Below are positions 53,176 through 63,971 of a stretch of 64,000 bases of DNA, piece after piece. A program made the translations under genes and the position numbers. The DNA comes from Aeromonas rivuli. GTDB taxonomy: Bacteria; Pseudomonadota; Gammaproteobacteria; Enterobacterales; Aeromonadaceae. How positions within the stretch are numbered: the first letter of the stretch is position 1; every line of letters begins with the position of its first letter. The notes under the pieces are model-generated. The model was not told where the DNA came from and ran no database searches. It was given only the letters and a program-made list of their open reading frames with translations. The stretch lies in assembly GCF_000820045.1 (NCBI RefSeq), contig NZ_CDBJ01000054.1, positions 142,940 through 206,939 of the forward strand, written 5' to 3'.

Positions 53176-53332
53176 GACCTGAATTTTCCTTTAAAAATAC
53201 GCTATTGCGTCTGGTTGGGGTAGTTTATGCAATTGACGTTAGTTTGCAAGTAGCTTGCTGCTGGTCAAACCACGAAAAGTGCCAAACTTCGGCGTATTAT
53301 CGCAAATTTGAGCAGAACTGACGACAAATTGA

Positions 53333-54067
53333 TTACACCATGTACATCCCGCCATTAACATGCAGGGTTTCGCCAGTGATATAAGCGGCGTCATCAGATG
53401 CCAAGAATACCACAGCGGCGGCAATTTCTTTCGGATCGCCCAAACGGGCGGCAGGCACCTGGCTCATGATACCGGCACGCTGTTCCTCATTGAGGGCACG
53501 GGTCATATCGGTCTCGATAAAACCGGGAGCCACGGCATTCACCGTGATACCACGGGAGCCCACTTCACGGGCAAGGGCCTTGGTAAAACCAACCAGGCCC
53601 GCCTTGGCGGCGGCATAGTTGACCTGACCTGCATTACCCATGGTGCCCACGACTGAACCAATGCTGATGATACGACCATAACGCTTTTTCATCATGGCAC
53701 GCAGCACCGGCTTGCTCAGACGATAGAGGGAGGTGAGGTTGGTGTCGATGATCTCGCTCCACTCATCATCCTTCATTCGCATCAACAGGTTATCACGGGT
53801 GATACCGGCGTTGTTGATCAGGATATCGATGTCGCCAAAGCGCGCCTTGATGGCGGCAAAGACGGCCTCGATGGATTCGGGGCTGGTCACATCCAGCGCC
53901 AGACCGCAGCCATGCTCACCCAGGTAAGCACTGATGGCCTCGGCGCCGCGCTCGCTGGTCGCGGTCCCTACCACTTTCGCGCCACGGGCCACGAAGGTCT
54001 CGGCAATTGCGCGACCAATGCCACGACTGGCACCTGTCACCAACACAACCTTATCGGTAAAACTCAT
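53333..54067 (-). CDS. fabG: 3-oxoacyl-[ACP] reductase FabG
   Basis: A 244-residue short-chain dehydrogenase: NADPH motif TGASRGIGRAIAETF, NAGITRD, catalytic Ser in SIGSVVGTMGN and Tyr-Lys in YAAAKAGLVGF. It reduces 3-oxoacyl-ACP in each elongation round. Same size as E. coli FabG (244). Thirteen bases after fabD. Confidence 0.98.
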   Translation of the reverse strand: MSFTDKVVLVTGASRGIGRAIAETFVARGAKVVGTATSERGAEAISAYLGEHGCGLALDVTSPESIEAVFAAIKARFGDIDILINNAGITRDNLLMRMKDDEWSEIIDTNLTSLYRLSKPVLRAMMKKRYGRIISIGSVVGTMGNAGQVNYAAAKAGLVGFTKALAREVGSRGITVNAVAPGFIETDMTRALNEEQRAGIMSQVPAARLGDPKEIAAAVVFLASDDAAYITGETLHVNGGMYMV

Positions 54068-54080
54068 GCTCTACTCCTGT

Positions 54081-55019
54081 TTACTTGGACTGGGCCAGCG
54101 CCTGCTCGAATGAGGCAGCATCATTGGCATGAATGCCTTCTACGCGCTTGTCGATACGTTTGGCGAGGCCGGTCAGTACTTTGCCCGGACCCATTTCGAT
54201 CTCGAGGGTGACACCATCGTTGGCCATCCGCTCGACCGTCTCACTCCAACGCACCGGGCTGAATAGCTGACGCACCAGCGCCTGCTTGATGGCAGCCGGA
54301 TCCTGTTCACAGGTAACGTCGACATTATTGATGACGGCGATACTTGGAACCTTGATCTCGATCCCATCTAGCGCCGCGGCCAGCTTTTCGGCAGCCGGTT
54401 TCATCAAGGCGCAGTGTGAAGGCACAGAGACGGGCAGCGGCAGTGCTCGCTTGGCGCCGGACTCTTTCATCAGAATATTGGCCCGTTCAACCGCCTCTTT
54501 GTGGCCGGCGATCACGACCTGGCCCGGGGAGTTGAAGTTGACCGGCGACACCACCTGACCCTGAGCGGCCAGTTCGCAGTTGGCGGCAATGGCCTCGTTA
54601 TCCAGACCGATGATGGCCGCCATGGCGCCCGTCCCTTCCGGCACGGCTTCCTGCATGGCCAGGCCGCGCAGTTCAACCAGCTTGACCGCATCGGTGAAGC
54701 CCAGGGCGCCGCTGCACACCAGGGCGGAATACTCCCCCAGGCTGTGACCGGCCATGACGGAGGGGACTGCCCCACCCTGTTGCTGCCACAGACGCCACAG
54801 CGCGACTGAGGCGCTCAACAGGGCTGGCTGTGTCTTCCAGGTTTTGCCCAGCTCTTCGACCGGTCCCTGCAGGACCAGTTCGAGCAAGTCATAACCGAGT
54901 ACCTGACTCGCCTCGGCGAAGGTCTCTTTGATGATGGCATGTTGCTCGGCCAGCTCGGCCAGCATGCCGACAGCCTGGGAGCCTTGTCCCGGGAAAGCGA
55001 TGGCAAATTGGGTCATCAT
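54081..55019 (-). CDS. fabD: Malonyl-CoA:ACP transacylase FabD
   Basis: A 312-residue enzyme that loads malonate onto ACP. GQGSQ at the N-terminus, the catalytic Ser in GHSLGEYSALVC and the active-site His in SVPSHCALMKPA. Two adjacent ATG codons (55019, 55016) are possible starts. Between fabH and fabG as usual. Confidence 0.98.
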   Translation of the reverse strand: MMTQFAIAFPGQGSQAVGMLAELAEQHAIIKETFAEASQVLGYDLLELVLQGPVEELGKTWKTQPALLSASVALWRLWQQQGGAVPSVMAGHSLGEYSALVCSGALGFTDAVKLVELRGLAMQEAVPEGTGAMAAIIGLDNEAIAANCELAAQGQVVSPVNFNSPGQVVIAGHKEAVERANILMKESGAKRALPLPVSVPSHCALMKPAAEKLAAALDGIEIKVPSIAVINNVDVTCEQDPAAIKQALVRQLFSPVRWSETVERMANDGVTLEIEMGPGKVLTGLAKRIDKRVEGIHANDAASFEQALAQSK

Positions 55020-55096
55020 GAATTCCTTTACGCGAAAACATCAATCGGGCGCGAGCGGTTTATCAACCGGTGTCGCCCCCTGCTCTTGCAAGAAAA

Positions 55097-56056
55097 TTAG
55101 AAACGGATCAGCGCCGAGCCCCAGGCAAAACCGCCACCGAAGGCTTCGAGCAACACCAGCTGACCGCGTTGAATGCGGCCATCTCTCACCCCTTCATCGA
55201 AGGCGATAGGCACGGAGGCGGCCGAGGTGTTGCCGTGTCGGTCCAGGGTCAGTATGACTTTGTCCAGCCCCATGCCAAGCTTCTTGGCGGTGGCGCTGAT
55301 GATACGGAAGTTGGCTTGATGAGGCACCAGCCAATCCAGCTTGCTGGGCTCAATGTCGTTGGCCGCCAGGGTCTCGGTCACTATCTCGCTCAGGCGCGTC
55401 ACCGCGACCTTGAACACGTCGTTGCCCTTCATATACATGTAGGCTTCGAGCTCTGCGCCCGTCAGGCCACGGCGCGGTTGCGGCAGCTTGAGCAGATCGC
55501 CGTAACGGCCATCGGCATGAAGATGGGTGGAGAGAATGCCAGGAGACTCGCTGGCCCCGACCACCACGGCCCCAGCCCCATCCCCGAAGAGGATGATGGT
55601 GCCGCGATCTTGCGGATCGCACATGCGCGACAGCACATCGGCGCCAACGACCAGCACATGGCGCGCCGCCCCTGACTTGATGAACTGATCGGCCACCGCG
55701 AGGGCATAGGTGAAGCCTGCGCAGGCGGCGGCAATGTCAAACGCCGGGATCCCCGGTACGTCCAACAGATTTTGCAGCTCGCAGGCGGCGGCCGGGAAGG
55801 CATTTTCGGCACTGGTGGTGGCCAGCACTATCATATCCAGATCCGCGGCCTGGATGCCTGCGGCTTCCAGTGCGCGCAGAGCGGCTTGATGTGAGAGGGT
55901 CGCGACAGTCTCGCCTTCACCCGCGATACGACGCTCATGGATGCCAGTGCGTGCCACGATCCACTCATCACTGGTCTCAACCATCTGCTCAAGATCGGCG
56001 TTGGTACGCACTGAACTCGGCAGATAGCTGCCAGTACCCAGAATTTTGCTATGCAT
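55097..56056 (-). CDS. fabH: 3-oxoacyl-[ACP] synthase III FabH
   Basis: A 319-residue initiating condensing enzyme: Cys in [14 protein letters not shown] near residue 112, His in [11 protein letters not shown] and Asn in the C-terminal GNTSAASVP region. It joins acetyl-CoA and malonyl-ACP. The open frame reaches 56095, but ATG 56056 ([13 protein letters not shown]) matches E. coli FabH and avoids overlap with plsX. Confidence 0.97.
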   Translation of the reverse strand: MHSKILGTGSYLPSSVRTNADLEQMVETSDEWIVARTGIHERRIAGEGETVATLSHQAALRALEAAGIQAADLDMIVLATTSAENAFPAAACELQNLLDVPGIPAFDIAAACAGFTYALAVADQFIKSGAARHVLVVGADVLSRMCDPQDRGTIILFGDGAGAVVVGASESPGILSTHLHADGRYGDLLKLPQPRRGLTGAELEAYMYMKGNDVFKVAVTRLSEIVTETLAANDIEPSKLDWLVPHQANFRIISATAKKLGMGLDKVILTLDRHGNTSAASVPIAFDEGVRDGRIQRGQLVLLEAFGGGFAWGSALIRF

Positions 56057-56063
56057 AGAGTTC

Positions 56064-57083
56064 TTATAGATCCCTGTCGGAAAAGACAGATTCAAGGCGA
56101 TCTGCTATTTGCAATGGAAGTTGATGCTTGGCCTCTTGTGCGGCCAGCAGGATCGCAGTACAGAGGGCGCGACGTTCGGCCCGCCCATGACTTTTTACCA
56201 CAATGCCGCGCAATCCTAACAGACTTGCGCCGTTATACTGGTCGGGGTTCAGGTAAGAAAAACGCCGTTTGAGCATAAAGCCAGCGATCAAGCCAAGAAA
56301 TGTGCGTTTTTTACGTGGATAGCCGGCCAGTTGCCCCATCATACGGACCACCCCCTCCGCCGTCTTGAGCGCCACATTGCCCACGAAACCATCGCAGACG
56401 ATGACGTCCGCCTGGCCGGTGAACAGGCAATCGCCCTCGATAAAGCCGGTAAAGTTGATGGCCGGGCACTGACGCAGCAGCTCGGCGCTATGACGGACCA
56501 AATCGTTGCCTTTGATCTCCTCCTCCCCCACGTTGAGCAGCGCGACACGGGGCGTCGCGATACCCTCCACCCGTTCGGCCACGACGGACCCCATGACCGC
56601 AAACTGCAGCAGGGTATCGGCATCGCAGCTCACATTGGCGCCCAGATCCAGCATGACGGTGCGCTTGCCCGCCACGGTTGGCAACGCCTTGATCAGCGCC
56701 GGTCTGTCCACCCCGGGCAGGGATTTGAGCACACACTTGGCCATGGCCATCAGGGCACCGGTATTGCCGGCACTGACGCAGGCGTCGGCCGCGCCACTCT
56801 TGACCAGATCCAGCACGACCCGCATGGAAGAATCTTTGAGGGTACGCAACGCCACGATCGGTTTATCGCCCATCCCAACAACTTGGGAGGCATGCACGAA
56901 ACGAACGCGGGGATGATTGAGCAGGCCGTGTTGGCGCAGAAGCGGAGTGACGCTGGTCTGATTGCCGACCAGGATCAGATTGAGCTGGGGCAGAAGAGAC
57001 AGTGCCTGCACGGCGGCAGGCACTGTTTCAGAGGGGCCAAAATCTCCCCCCATTATGTCTAGCGCGACGTTGAGCGTAGACAA
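56064..57083 (-). CDS. plsX: Phosphate acyltransferase PlsX (TTG start)
   Basis: A 339-residue enzyme that makes acyl-phosphate from acyl-ACP for phospholipid synthesis. Motifs: [32 protein letters not shown] and [16 protein letters not shown]. No ATG fits the N-terminus. TTG 57083 has AAGGA six bases upstream and gives [12 protein letters not shown], aligned with E. coli; TTG 57089 would leave almost no spacing. The AAGGA overlaps the rpmF stop, so the two are coupled. Confidence 0.94.
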   Translation of the reverse strand: MSTLNVALDIMGGDFGPSETVPAAVQALSLLPQLNLILVGNQTSVTPLLRQHGLLNHPRVRFVHASQVVGMGDKPIVALRTLKDSSMRVVLDLVKSGAADACVSAGNTGALMAMAKCVLKSLPGVDRPALIKALPTVAGKRTVMLDLGANVSCDADTLLQFAVMGSVVAERVEGIATPRVALLNVGEEEIKGNDLVRHSAELLRQCPAINFTGFIEGDCLFTGQADVIVCDGFVGNVALKTAEGVVRMMGQLAGYPRKKRTFLGLIAGFMLKRRFSYLNPDQYNGASLLGLRGIVVKSHGRAERRALCTAILLAAQEAKHQLPLQIADRLESVFSDRDL

Positions 57084-57092
57084 AGGCAATCC

Positions 57093-57260
57093 TTAAGCGA
57101 TTACCTTTTTACCGCGGTAGAAACCATCGGCAGTCACGTGGTGACGACGATGAATTTCACCACTGGTCTGATCAACAGTCAGTGCTGCGCTGGTCAATGC
57201 ATCGTGGGAACGACGCATGCCACGACGGGAACGGGTTTTACGGTTCTGTTGTACGGCCAT
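57093..57260 (-). CDS. rpmF: Ribosomal protein bL32
   Basis: A 55-residue basic protein: [20 protein letters not shown], then [19 protein letters not shown]. Nearly the same as E. coli L32, including the absence of the zinc cysteines found in some lineages. Lies between yceD and plsX, the widely conserved yceD-rpmF-plsX order. Confidence 0.98.
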   Translation of the reverse strand: MAVQQNRKTRSRRGMRRSHDALTSAALTVDQTSGEIHRRHHVTADGFYRGKKVIA

Positions 57261-57279
57261 GGTAGGCTAACTCCTAGAT

Positions 57280-57801
57280 TCACTTACGTTTAAGCTCTTC
57301 AAGAACTGCAAAGGGATTTGGCCGCTCATCAGCAGGTTCGATATCACCCCATGTCATCTCCATGTTTCCCCTGGGACAAGCATCCATCGGATGCATGGCG
57401 ACCTGAGGCAACGAGAGGATAAGTTCATCCTCCAGGATTTTATGAAGATCTATCTCGCCGTTTTCGTCCAACTCAATGGGCTCATAAGCTTCCGGCAGTT
57501 CTTCCTCGTTTGTTTTCTCAAACAGCGGAGTGTAGATAAATTCAGCTTCACAAAGGTGTTGAAATGTATCTCCACAACGCTGGCAAACCAGGTCAACCTC
57601 GGCATGGGCAGTGCCTTCCATAACGGTCAACTTCTGGACATCTTTGCCAAAGTGCAGTGTTACATCCACATCACTTCGCAAGCCTGCGGTTGATGCTTCC
57701 AATCTGGGCATCTGCGACTTTTCCACTATTCCGACATAGTCGAGTAGCTTCAAGGCATTACGGACTGGATCAACCTTAACGGGCAACTTCACCTTTTGCA
57801 T
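57280..57801 (-). CDS. yceD: YceD / DUF177 protein (23S rRNA accumulation)
   Basis: A 173-residue protein of the YceD family, required for normal 23S rRNA accumulation in E. coli. It has a CxxC pair in DLVCQRCGDTFQHLCEAEF and a C-terminal NPFAVLEELK motif. Nineteen bases ahead of rpmF and transcribed with it. Confidence 0.94.
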   Translation of the reverse strand: MQKVKLPVKVDPVRNALKLLDYVGIVEKSQMPRLEASTAGLRSDVDVTLHFGKDVQKLTVMEGTAHAEVDLVCQRCGDTFQHLCEAEFIYTPLFEKTNEEELPEAYEPIELDENGEIDLHKILEDELILSLPQVAMHPMDACPRGNMEMTWGDIEPADERPNPFAVLEELKRK

Positions 57802-57919
57802 AGGGCGCGAATATTATAGGTCCAACAAGGGATAGTCAAAGGAAAAAGTCCTTACCACCGATGATTTTAACGACAAAAGTCCTTAACATGGCAGAACTCA
57901 TCCCCACCGGCTGCGGATT

Positions 57920-58501
57920 ATGACACAAAAGCTGATACTCGCCTCTACTTCTCGCTATCGGCAGGCTCTGCTCGCCAAGCTAGGCCTCCCTTTCGACTGC
58001 CAGGCCCCCGCGGTCGATGAGACTCCCCAGCCCGGAGAATCAGCCCAGCAACTGGTGCTGCGGCTGGCCATCGCCAAGGCACAGGCCGTCGCCAATCTGC
58101 ATGATCAGGGTCTGATCATAGGCTCGGATCAGGTGTGCGTCTGCCAGGACAAGATCCTCGGTAAACCCGGCACTGTCGAGGGCGCCGTGGCGCAGCTGCT
58201 GGCAGCCCAAGGTCGAAGTGTCACCTTCTATACGGGCTTGGCGGTGATCGATGCGGCCACGGGCCAGTGTCACAGCTTGGTCGAACCCTTCACCGTGCAT
58301 TTCCGCTCCCTCGATGAGGCGGCAATCCGTCGTTATGTCGAGGCCGAGCAGCCCCTGGATTGCGCCGGTAGCTTCAAGTGTGAGGGGCTGGGCATAGTGC
58401 TGTTTCAGAGACTGGAGGGACGCGATCCCAATACGCTGATCGGCCTGCCGCTGATCGGTCTGGTTGAACTGCTGGCCTGCCACGGCCTCTCGCTCCCCTG
58501 A
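57920..58501 (+). CDS. yceF: Maf-family nucleotide pyrophosphatase YceF
   Basis: A 193-residue Maf/HAM1-fold protein: [23 protein letters not shown] motif ([12 protein letters not shown]), GSDQVC and [12 protein letters not shown]. YceF-type Maf hydrolyses 7-methyl-GTP to the monophosphate. Transcribed divergently from yceD, as in E. coli. Confidence 0.95.
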   Translation: MTQKLILASTSRYRQALLAKLGLPFDCQAPAVDETPQPGESAQQLVLRLAIAKAQAVANLHDQGLIIGSDQVCVCQDKILGKPGTVEGAVAQLLAAQGRSVTFYTGLAVIDAATGQCHSLVEPFTVHFRSLDEAAIRRYVEAEQPLDCAGSFKCEGLGIVLFQRLEGRDPNTLIGLPLIGLVELLACHGLSLP

Positions 58502-58616
58502 CCCATAGTCACTCATGCCATCACCGCATTTTGATCATTGATGGCGTTGCAGCCTTGATCATGTCGGTTGACATGGGTCCTGCTGTATAAAGAAGAAGAG
58601 ATTCGAGACGACCTGA

Positions 58617-58650
58617 ATGACAAGAGAGCGCCGAAGCGCTCTCTTGTCAT
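58617..58650. terminator. Long perfect hairpin between convergent yceF and HAD genes
   Basis: 15-bp perfect stem ATGACAAGAGAGCGC / GCGCTCTCTTGTCAT with loop CGAA. It has no T run on either strand, so it is an atypical bidirectional terminator or a processing signal in the 186-base convergent gap. Confidence 0.5.
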
Positions 58651-58687
58651 AGGTCATGTTGTAGCTCAATCCCGTTACCAAGTGAGC

Positions 58688-59332
58688 CTAATCGAGGGCT
58701 GCACGCAACTGCGCCATGGTGTCGGCCATCAGGAGAGGCTCAAACTCGGCCAGACGCGCCTTGTCATGGACACCCCAGGTCACACCGATACTCGCCATGC
58801 CAAGCGCCTTGGCCATGCCGAGATCGTGAATGGAATCCCCTATCATCACCGCCTCGTCTACCGCGACGCCCAATTCGGCCAAGATCTGACTCAACATCAG
58901 AGGATCGGGTTTGGAGTTCGCCTCATCGGCGCCCCGACTGGCAGCAAACAAGGGTCTTAACCCTGTCTCGTCCAGGACTCTGTCCAGCCCTCGCCGTGAC
59001 TTGCCGGTGGCGACCGCCAGCAAGATGCCGCGCCCGTGCCAGTCATGGAGCAACTCAGTGGCGCCAGCAAACAAGGGGCTGGGGGTATCGTCATGGAGAT
59101 AATGATAGCGATAACGGTCAATCAACCGATCACAGGGCTCACTCCCCTCCTCCAGCCCAAACAGCCCCGCCAGCCCCACGCCCAGACTCAAACCAATGAT
59201 CTGCTGGATCTGCTGTTGCGTTGGCAATGGCAAGCCGCAGTCGCTGGCAGCCAGCTCCACACAAGCGACAATTCGCCCGATGGAGTCCATCAGGGTGCCA
59301 TCCCAGTCAAAAATGGCGAGCCGGATAGCCAT
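58688..59332 (-). CDS. HAD-superfamily phosphatase (Gph-like)
   Basis: A 214-residue HAD-IA hydrolase. Motif I LAIFDWDGTLMDSIGR, motif II AVATGKSRRGLDRVLDE and motif III/IV near MIGDSIHDLGMAKALGM are all present, with an alpha-helical cap domain (about 18-85). Substrate unknown; phosphoglycolate-like sugars or nucleotides are typical. The start overlaps the rluC stop, so it is co-transcribed with rluC. Confidence 0.92.
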   Translation of the reverse strand: MAIRLAIFDWDGTLMDSIGRIVACVELAASDCGLPLPTQQQIQQIIGLSLGVGLAGLFGLEEGSEPCDRLIDRYRYHYLHDDTPSPLFAGATELLHDWHGRGILLAVATGKSRRGLDRVLDETGLRPLFAASRGADEANSKPDPLMLSQILAELGVAVDEAVMIGDSIHDLGMAKALGMASIGVTWGVHDKARLAEFEPLLMADTMAQLRAALD

Positions 59333-60276
59333 CAGCGAGCCAATTTATTGAGGAAGCTGTCGAGCTCAGGTGCCAGCGGCGCCTCGATCAATACCTCACG
59401 ACCATCGACCGGATGGGTGAAGGTGAGCTTCCAGGCATGCAAGAACAGGCGTTTTAGCCCTTGGCTCCGCATTTTCTCGTCAAAGGCCGCTTCACCATAT
59501 TTATCATCGCACGCGATGGGGTGACCCGCATGCTGGGTATGCACCCGGATCTGGTGGGTACGACCGGTGATCGGGCTGCATTCAACCAAGGTGGCCTCGG
59601 CAAACTGTCGCGCGATCCTAAAGCGTGTCTCGGAGGGCTTGCCATCGGCCGTGACCCGCACCACCCGCTCGCCGGATTGCAGATCGTTCTTGCGCAGCGG
59701 TGCATTGACCACCTTGACGTGAGGTTGCCATTGGCCACGCACCAGCGCCAGATACTGCTTGCGCATGGTTTTGACGCGCAGTTGTTCATGCAGACTGCGC
59801 AGAGCGCTGCGTTTCTTGGCGACCAGCAACACACCGGAGGTATCGCGATCGAGGCGATGCACCAGCTCCAGGAAGCGCGCTTCCGGGCGCAGGGCCCGCA
59901 GCCCCTCGATGACGCCAAAGCTCAAGCCACTGCCGCCGTGCACCGCCATGCCGGACGGTTTGTTGAGCACTATCATGGCGTCGTCTTCGAACAGGATCTG
60001 ACTCTCCAGGCGCTGGATGCTGCCAAGATTGGCCGAAGGCAGTTCGTTTTTCTCGGCAACGCGCACGGGGGGTACCCGCACCTCGTCACCGCAGATGAGT
60101 TTGTATTCAGGTTTGATGCGCTTCTTGTTGACGCGCACCTCCCCTTTGCGAAGGATGCGATAGATCAGGCTCTTGGGGACGCCCTTTAACTGAGTCTTGA
60201 GAAAATTGTCGATGCGCTGCCCTTCATGCTCAGCTTCGATGGTGAGCAGCTGCACTTGTTGTTGTATCTGTGTCAT
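59332..60276 (-). CDS. rluC: 23S rRNA pseudouridine synthase RluC
   Basis: A 314-residue enzyme with an N-terminal S4 domain (RIDNFLKTQLKGVPKSLIYR) and an RsuA/RluA catalytic domain. The catalytic Asp is in VHRLDRDTSGVLLVAKK. It modifies U955, U2504 and U2580 of 23S rRNA in E. coli. The open frame extends to 60315; ATG 60276 (TQIQQQVQLLTIEAEHEGQ) is chosen as the family start. Divergent from rne, as in E. coli. Confidence 0.96.
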   Translation of the reverse strand: MTQIQQQVQLLTIEAEHEGQRIDNFLKTQLKGVPKSLIYRILRKGEVRVNKKRIKPEYKLICGDEVRVPPVRVAEKNELPSANLGSIQRLESQILFEDDAMIVLNKPSGMAVHGGSGLSFGVIEGLRALRPEARFLELVHRLDRDTSGVLLVAKKRSALRSLHEQLRVKTMRKQYLALVRGQWQPHVKVVNAPLRKNDLQSGERVVRVTADGKPSETRFRIARQFAEATLVECSPITGRTHQIRVHTQHAGHPIACDDKYGEAAFDEKMRSQGLKRLFLHAWKLTFTHPVDGREVLIEAPLAPELDSFLNKLAR

Positions 60277-60689
60277 GGCGCGGATTTTAACACCCCACGG
60301 GCCCCTTGGCTCCATGCTTTGTTGAAAAATGGCACCTTGCTATAAAAGCCGTTTAAATGGGATAATAAACAAGGTTTTGTCATTGTGTTCAAGCCTTGTA
60401 CTAAGTGGCCAAGAATTATGCCACCCAATCCCAAAACGCCGTATCTACAAGAACATGACGGTTCCCGGGGGCGAGGTACAGCGCATGGAGAACGCAAACA
60501 AAATCGGCTATTTGTCTCCACACCGGCATCCCTTATTCATCCCTTCTCGAGAAGGCTGAACCAGAGCGCCCTTAGTTTGCGCCTCATGCATACCCCAACC
60601 GGGAGGTTGCCCAAGTATGCTGAAGACCCGAGGCCGGCGCCGGCGGGATCCTGTGGAGGAAATCAAAATGACAAAATAATGAGAACTCA
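60277..60689 (+). promoter_or_regulatory. rne 5' leader with extended -10 promoter
   Basis: 413 bases without a gene between rluC and rne. An extended -10 TGCTATAAA lies at 60338-60346, 17 bases from a weak TTTGTT, giving a leader of about 340 bases. The leader holds GC-rich inverted segments near 60625-60650 (GAGGCCGGCGCCGGCG) and a GGAGGAAA site upstream of the ATG. In E. coli a long rne leader mediates feedback on its own mRNA; length and position match, but conserved elements cannot be confirmed by eye. Confidence 0.6.
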
Positions 60690-63600
60690 ATGAAAAGAAT
60701 GCTAATCAACGCGACTCAGGAAGAGGAGTTGCGCGTAGCGCTGGTTGACGGACAACAGCTCTATGATTTGGATATTGAAAGTCCGGGACACGAGCAGAAG
60801 AAAGCGAACATCTACAAGGGCCGAATCACCCGCGTAGAACCCAGTCTCGAAGCTGCTTTTGTCGACTACGGCGCCGAGCGCCACGGTTTCCTGCCGTTAA
60901 AGGAGATCGCCCGCAATTATTTCCCCTCCGGTTACTCCTATCAGGGTCGTCCCAACATCAAAGAAGTGGTCCGCGAAGGCCAGGAAGTGATCGTTCAGAT
61001 CGATAAAGAAGAGCGTGGCACCAAGGGTGCGGCCCTCACTACCTTTATCAGTCTGGCCGGTAGCTACCTGGTGCTGATGCCGAACAACCCCCGCGCCGGT
61101 GGCATCTCCCGCCGTATCGAGGGTGATGAGCGTACCGAGCTGAAAGAGGCTTTGTCGGGTCTGACCGTGCCGGAAGGCATGGGCCTGATCGTGCGTACCG
61201 CCGGTGTGGGTAAATCCCCTGAGGAACTCTCCTGGGATCTGAACGTCCTGCTCAACCACTGGGACTCCATTCACAAGGCTTCCTTGCAACGTAACGCCCC
61301 CGTGCTCATCCATCAGGAAAGCAACGTGATCGTGCGTGCCATTCGTGACTATCTGCGTCGCGATGTCGGCGAGATCCTGATCGACAACCCCGTCATCTTC
61401 GAGCGTGCCAAGGCACACATCGAACTGGTTCGTCCCGATTTCCTCAATCGGGTGAAGCTGTATCAAGGTGACGTGGCGCTGTTCAACCACTTCCAGATTG
61501 AGAGCCAGATTGAATCTGCCTTCCAGCGTGAAGTGCGTCTGCCTTCCGGCGGCAGCATCGTCATCGATCCGACCGAGGCGCTGACCTCCATCGATATCAA
61601 CTCCTCCCGGGCAACCAAGGGCGGCGATATCGAAGAGACGGCGCTGCAAACCAACCTGGAAGCGGCCGACGAGATTGCTCGCCAGCTGCGCCTGCGTGAC
61701 TTGGGTGGCCTGATTGTCATCGACTTCATCGACATGACCCCGGTTCGCCATCAGCGCGAAGTGGAAAACCGTCTGCGTGAAGCCGTACACCAGGACCGCG
61801 CCCGCATCCAGCTGGGCCGCATCTCCCGCTTCGGTCTGCTGGAGATGTCCCGCCAGCGTCTGCGCCCCTCCCTCAACGAATCCAGCAGCCATATCTGCCC
61901 CCGTTGCCAGGGTCAGGGTGTGATCCGTGACAACGAATCACTGGCCCTCTCTATCCTGCGTCTTATCGAAGAAGAGGCGCTTAAGGACAATACCGAACAG
62001 GTTCATGCCCAGGTGCCGGTGGATGTTGCCGCTTACCTGCTCAACGAGAAGCGCAGCTCCATCGCCAGCCTCGAGCAGCGTAACGAGGTTCGCCTCTACA
62101 TCATCCCCAATCAGCATCTGGAAACCCCTCACTACGAAGTGACCCGCATTCGCAAGAATGAGATCGCCGAAGCCGTGAGCTATGAGCTGAAAACCGAAGT
62201 GGCCAAGCCGGTCTATCAACCCAAGCAGACCAATGTGGTCGAGCGGGAACAGCCGCTGCTGCAAGGCTTCATCCAGCCAGCCCAGCCAGCGCCTGCCGCC
62301 GTTGTCCCTCAGGCTGCTGCACCTGTTGCCGCCCCTGCCGTGGCAGAAGCGGGTCTGGTCAGCAAACTGTTCAAGGCCATTGCCGGCATCTTCGCCAGCA
62401 GCCCGGCTGCCACCGATGCCAAACCTGCGGCACCGGCGCAGACCGACGCGCGCAAGGAAGAGCCTCATCGCCATCAGCGTGACGAGCGCCGCCCCCGCCA
62501 AGGCCAGGGCAACCGCAATCGCAACGACAACAATGAGCAGCGCCGTGATGCCAAGAGTGGCGAGCAGGGTGACAATCGTGCCCGTCGTCCGCGCAAAGAG
62601 CGTGAGCCGCGTCAGGATCAAGCTCGCACTGAGCGTGAACCCCGTGTCGAACGTGAACCACGTACCGAGCGCGAACCGCGTCAGGAACGTGAGCCTCGCC
62701 AGCCCCGTGAGCCTCGCGGCGAGCGTGAACCACGTCAGGATCGCGAAGCCCGTGTCGAACGTGAACCTCGCCAGCCCCGTGAACCACGTCAGCCCCGTGA
62801 GCCTCGTGGTGAGCGTGAACCTCGCCAGCCCCGCGAACCCCGCGCCGAGCTTGAGGTTCAGGCTATCAACACCACCGAGCCGCTGCAGACCCCGGTTGAG
62901 ACTCCGCAAGAGATCCACCAGGAGAAGGAGCTGATTGTTGCCGAGCGTCGCGAGCGTCGCCAGATGCGCAAGCAGATCCGTGTCGATGCACCTCAGAGCG
63001 ATCTGCCGGTTGAATCGGTAGATGCTGCGCCCGCCGAGCAGGGTGATGAGCAGGACGGCCAGCGCCGCTCCCGTCGCAACCCCCGTGGCTCACGCAGCGA
63101 AGGCCAGCGTCGCAAGCGCATCAACGAAGATGCCCGCAGCCAGCGCGAAGAGGAACAGCCCCAGGTCGAGAGCAATGAGCCCCTGACCCAGCTTGCTCCC
63201 CTGAGCCATGATGCCGTTGCCGCCGCGACTCAGGCCTCTGCCGCACTGGTCGAGCACACCGTGATCGACAACGATCACCACCTGCCGGAAGTGCCTTTCG
63301 TTGATACCAGCAAGGCTGTGATCAACGAACCGGCCGCCCCGGTGATCGAGCAGGCAGCGCCAGTTGCCGTCGTTGAGGCTGCCCCGGTCGAGATGGTCGA
63401 GGCCGCCCCCGTGGTGATGGCAGAGCCAGCGCCGGTCGAGGTGGCTGACACCGCCGCCCCTGTCGTCACTGAGGCTTTGGTTGAGACTCCTGTTGCGGCT
63501 CCGGTTGTGACCGAGGCCCCTGCCGAGGTGCATGAGGTGATCGTTCAGCCAGCAGCGCCGGCCATGGTTGAGACCGCTCAGGCTGAAGTGACCGCCGACG

Positions 63601-63971
63601 CTGTCGCCGCTCAGGTGGAAACCAAGGTGGAAGCTCAGGTGGAAGCCGCGCCAGTGGTGACCCCCGTCGAGGTCGAGACCCCTGCTGTCGTGGCTGTGGT
63701 CGCAGAGCAAGCCCCTGTGGTTGCCCCTGCCGCCCCTGTGGCTCAAGCCAAGCCCGCTGCCAAACCGGCGGTACGCTCCGCCGGTGGTCTGCTGGCCCAG
63801 GCTCGCAAGGCATCTGCCCCCATGGCCACCCCGGCCGAGGTACCTGCCCTGCCGGTTGCCGAGCACGTCGACAGCGCTCCTTTGGTGCGCACCGATGTGA
63901 ACAGCTCGGGTCGTCACGCGGGTAGCACGGCTGCGGTCAACAAGGCCCATAGCCCGGCTGGCCGCCCATAA
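60690..63971 (+). CDS. rne: Ribonuclease E
   Basis: A 1093-residue endoribonuclease that organises the degradosome. S1 domain about residues 36-125; catalytic Asp in [16 protein letters not shown] (near 303) and [13 protein letters not shown] (near 346); Zn-link CPRCQGQG near 404. The disordered C-terminal half has an amphipathic membrane-targeting helix ([14 protein letters not shown], near 554-567), an Arg-rich RNA-binding segment (about 585-725) and an acidic Ala/Val/Pro-rich tail. The Arg-rich part includes many EPRQ-type repeats. Stop TAA at 63969. Confidence 0.97.
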   Translation: MKRMLINATQEEELRVALVDGQQLYDLDIESPGHEQKKANIYKGRITRVEPSLEAAFVDYGAERHGFLPLKEIARNYFPSGYSYQGRPNIKEVVREGQEVIVQIDKEERGTKGAALTTFISLAGSYLVLMPNNPRAGGISRRIEGDERTELKEALSGLTVPEGMGLIVRTAGVGKSPEELSWDLNVLLNHWDSIHKASLQRNAPVLIHQESNVIVRAIRDYLRRDVGEILIDNPVIFERAKAHIELVRPDFLNRVKLYQGDVALFNHFQIESQIESAFQREVRLPSGGSIVIDPTEALTSIDINSSRATKGGDIEETALQTNLEAADEIARQLRLRDLGGLIVIDFIDMTPVRHQREVENRLREAVHQDRARIQLGRISRFGLLEMSRQRLRPSLNESSSHICPRCQGQGVIRDNESLALSILRLIEEEALKDNTEQVHAQVPVDVAAYLLNEKRSSIASLEQRNEVRLYIIPNQHLETPHYEVTRIRKNEIAEAVSYELKTEVAKPVYQPKQTNVVEREQPLLQGFIQPAQPAPAAVVPQAAAPVAAPAVAEAGLVSKLFKAIAGIFASSPAATDAKPAAPAQTDARKEEPHRHQRDERRPRQGQGNRNRNDNNEQRRDAKSGEQGDNRARRPRKEREPRQDQARTEREPRVEREPRTEREPRQEREPRQPREPRGEREPRQDREARVEREPRQPREPRQPREPRGEREPRQPREPRAELEVQAINTTEPLQTPVETPQEIHQEKELIVAERRERRQMRKQIRVDAPQSDLPVESVDAAPAEQGDEQDGQRRSRRNPRGSRSEGQRRKRINEDARSQREEEQPQVESNEPLTQLAPLSHDAVAAATQASAALVEHTVIDNDHHLPEVPFVDTSKAVINEPAAPVIEQAAPVAVVEAAPVEMVEAAPVVMAEPAPVEVADTAAPVVTEALVETPVAAPVVTEAPAEVHEVIVQPAAPAMVETAQAEVTADAVAAQVETKVEAQVEAAPVVTPVEVETPAVVAVVAEQAPVVAPAAPVAQAKPAAKPAVRSAGGLLAQARKASAPMATPAEVPALPVAEHVDSAPLVRTDVNSSGRHAGSTAAVNKAHSPAGRP
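62590..62850 (+). repeat. rne: Tandem EPR-type repeat region within rne
   Basis: About 260 bases encode back-to-back units such as REPRQ, REPRV, REPRG and REPRQP, built from a 12-15 base unit around CGTGAACCACGTCAG. This extends the arginine-rich RNA-binding region of RNase E. Such a repeat is prone to length change by slippage. Confidence 0.8.
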
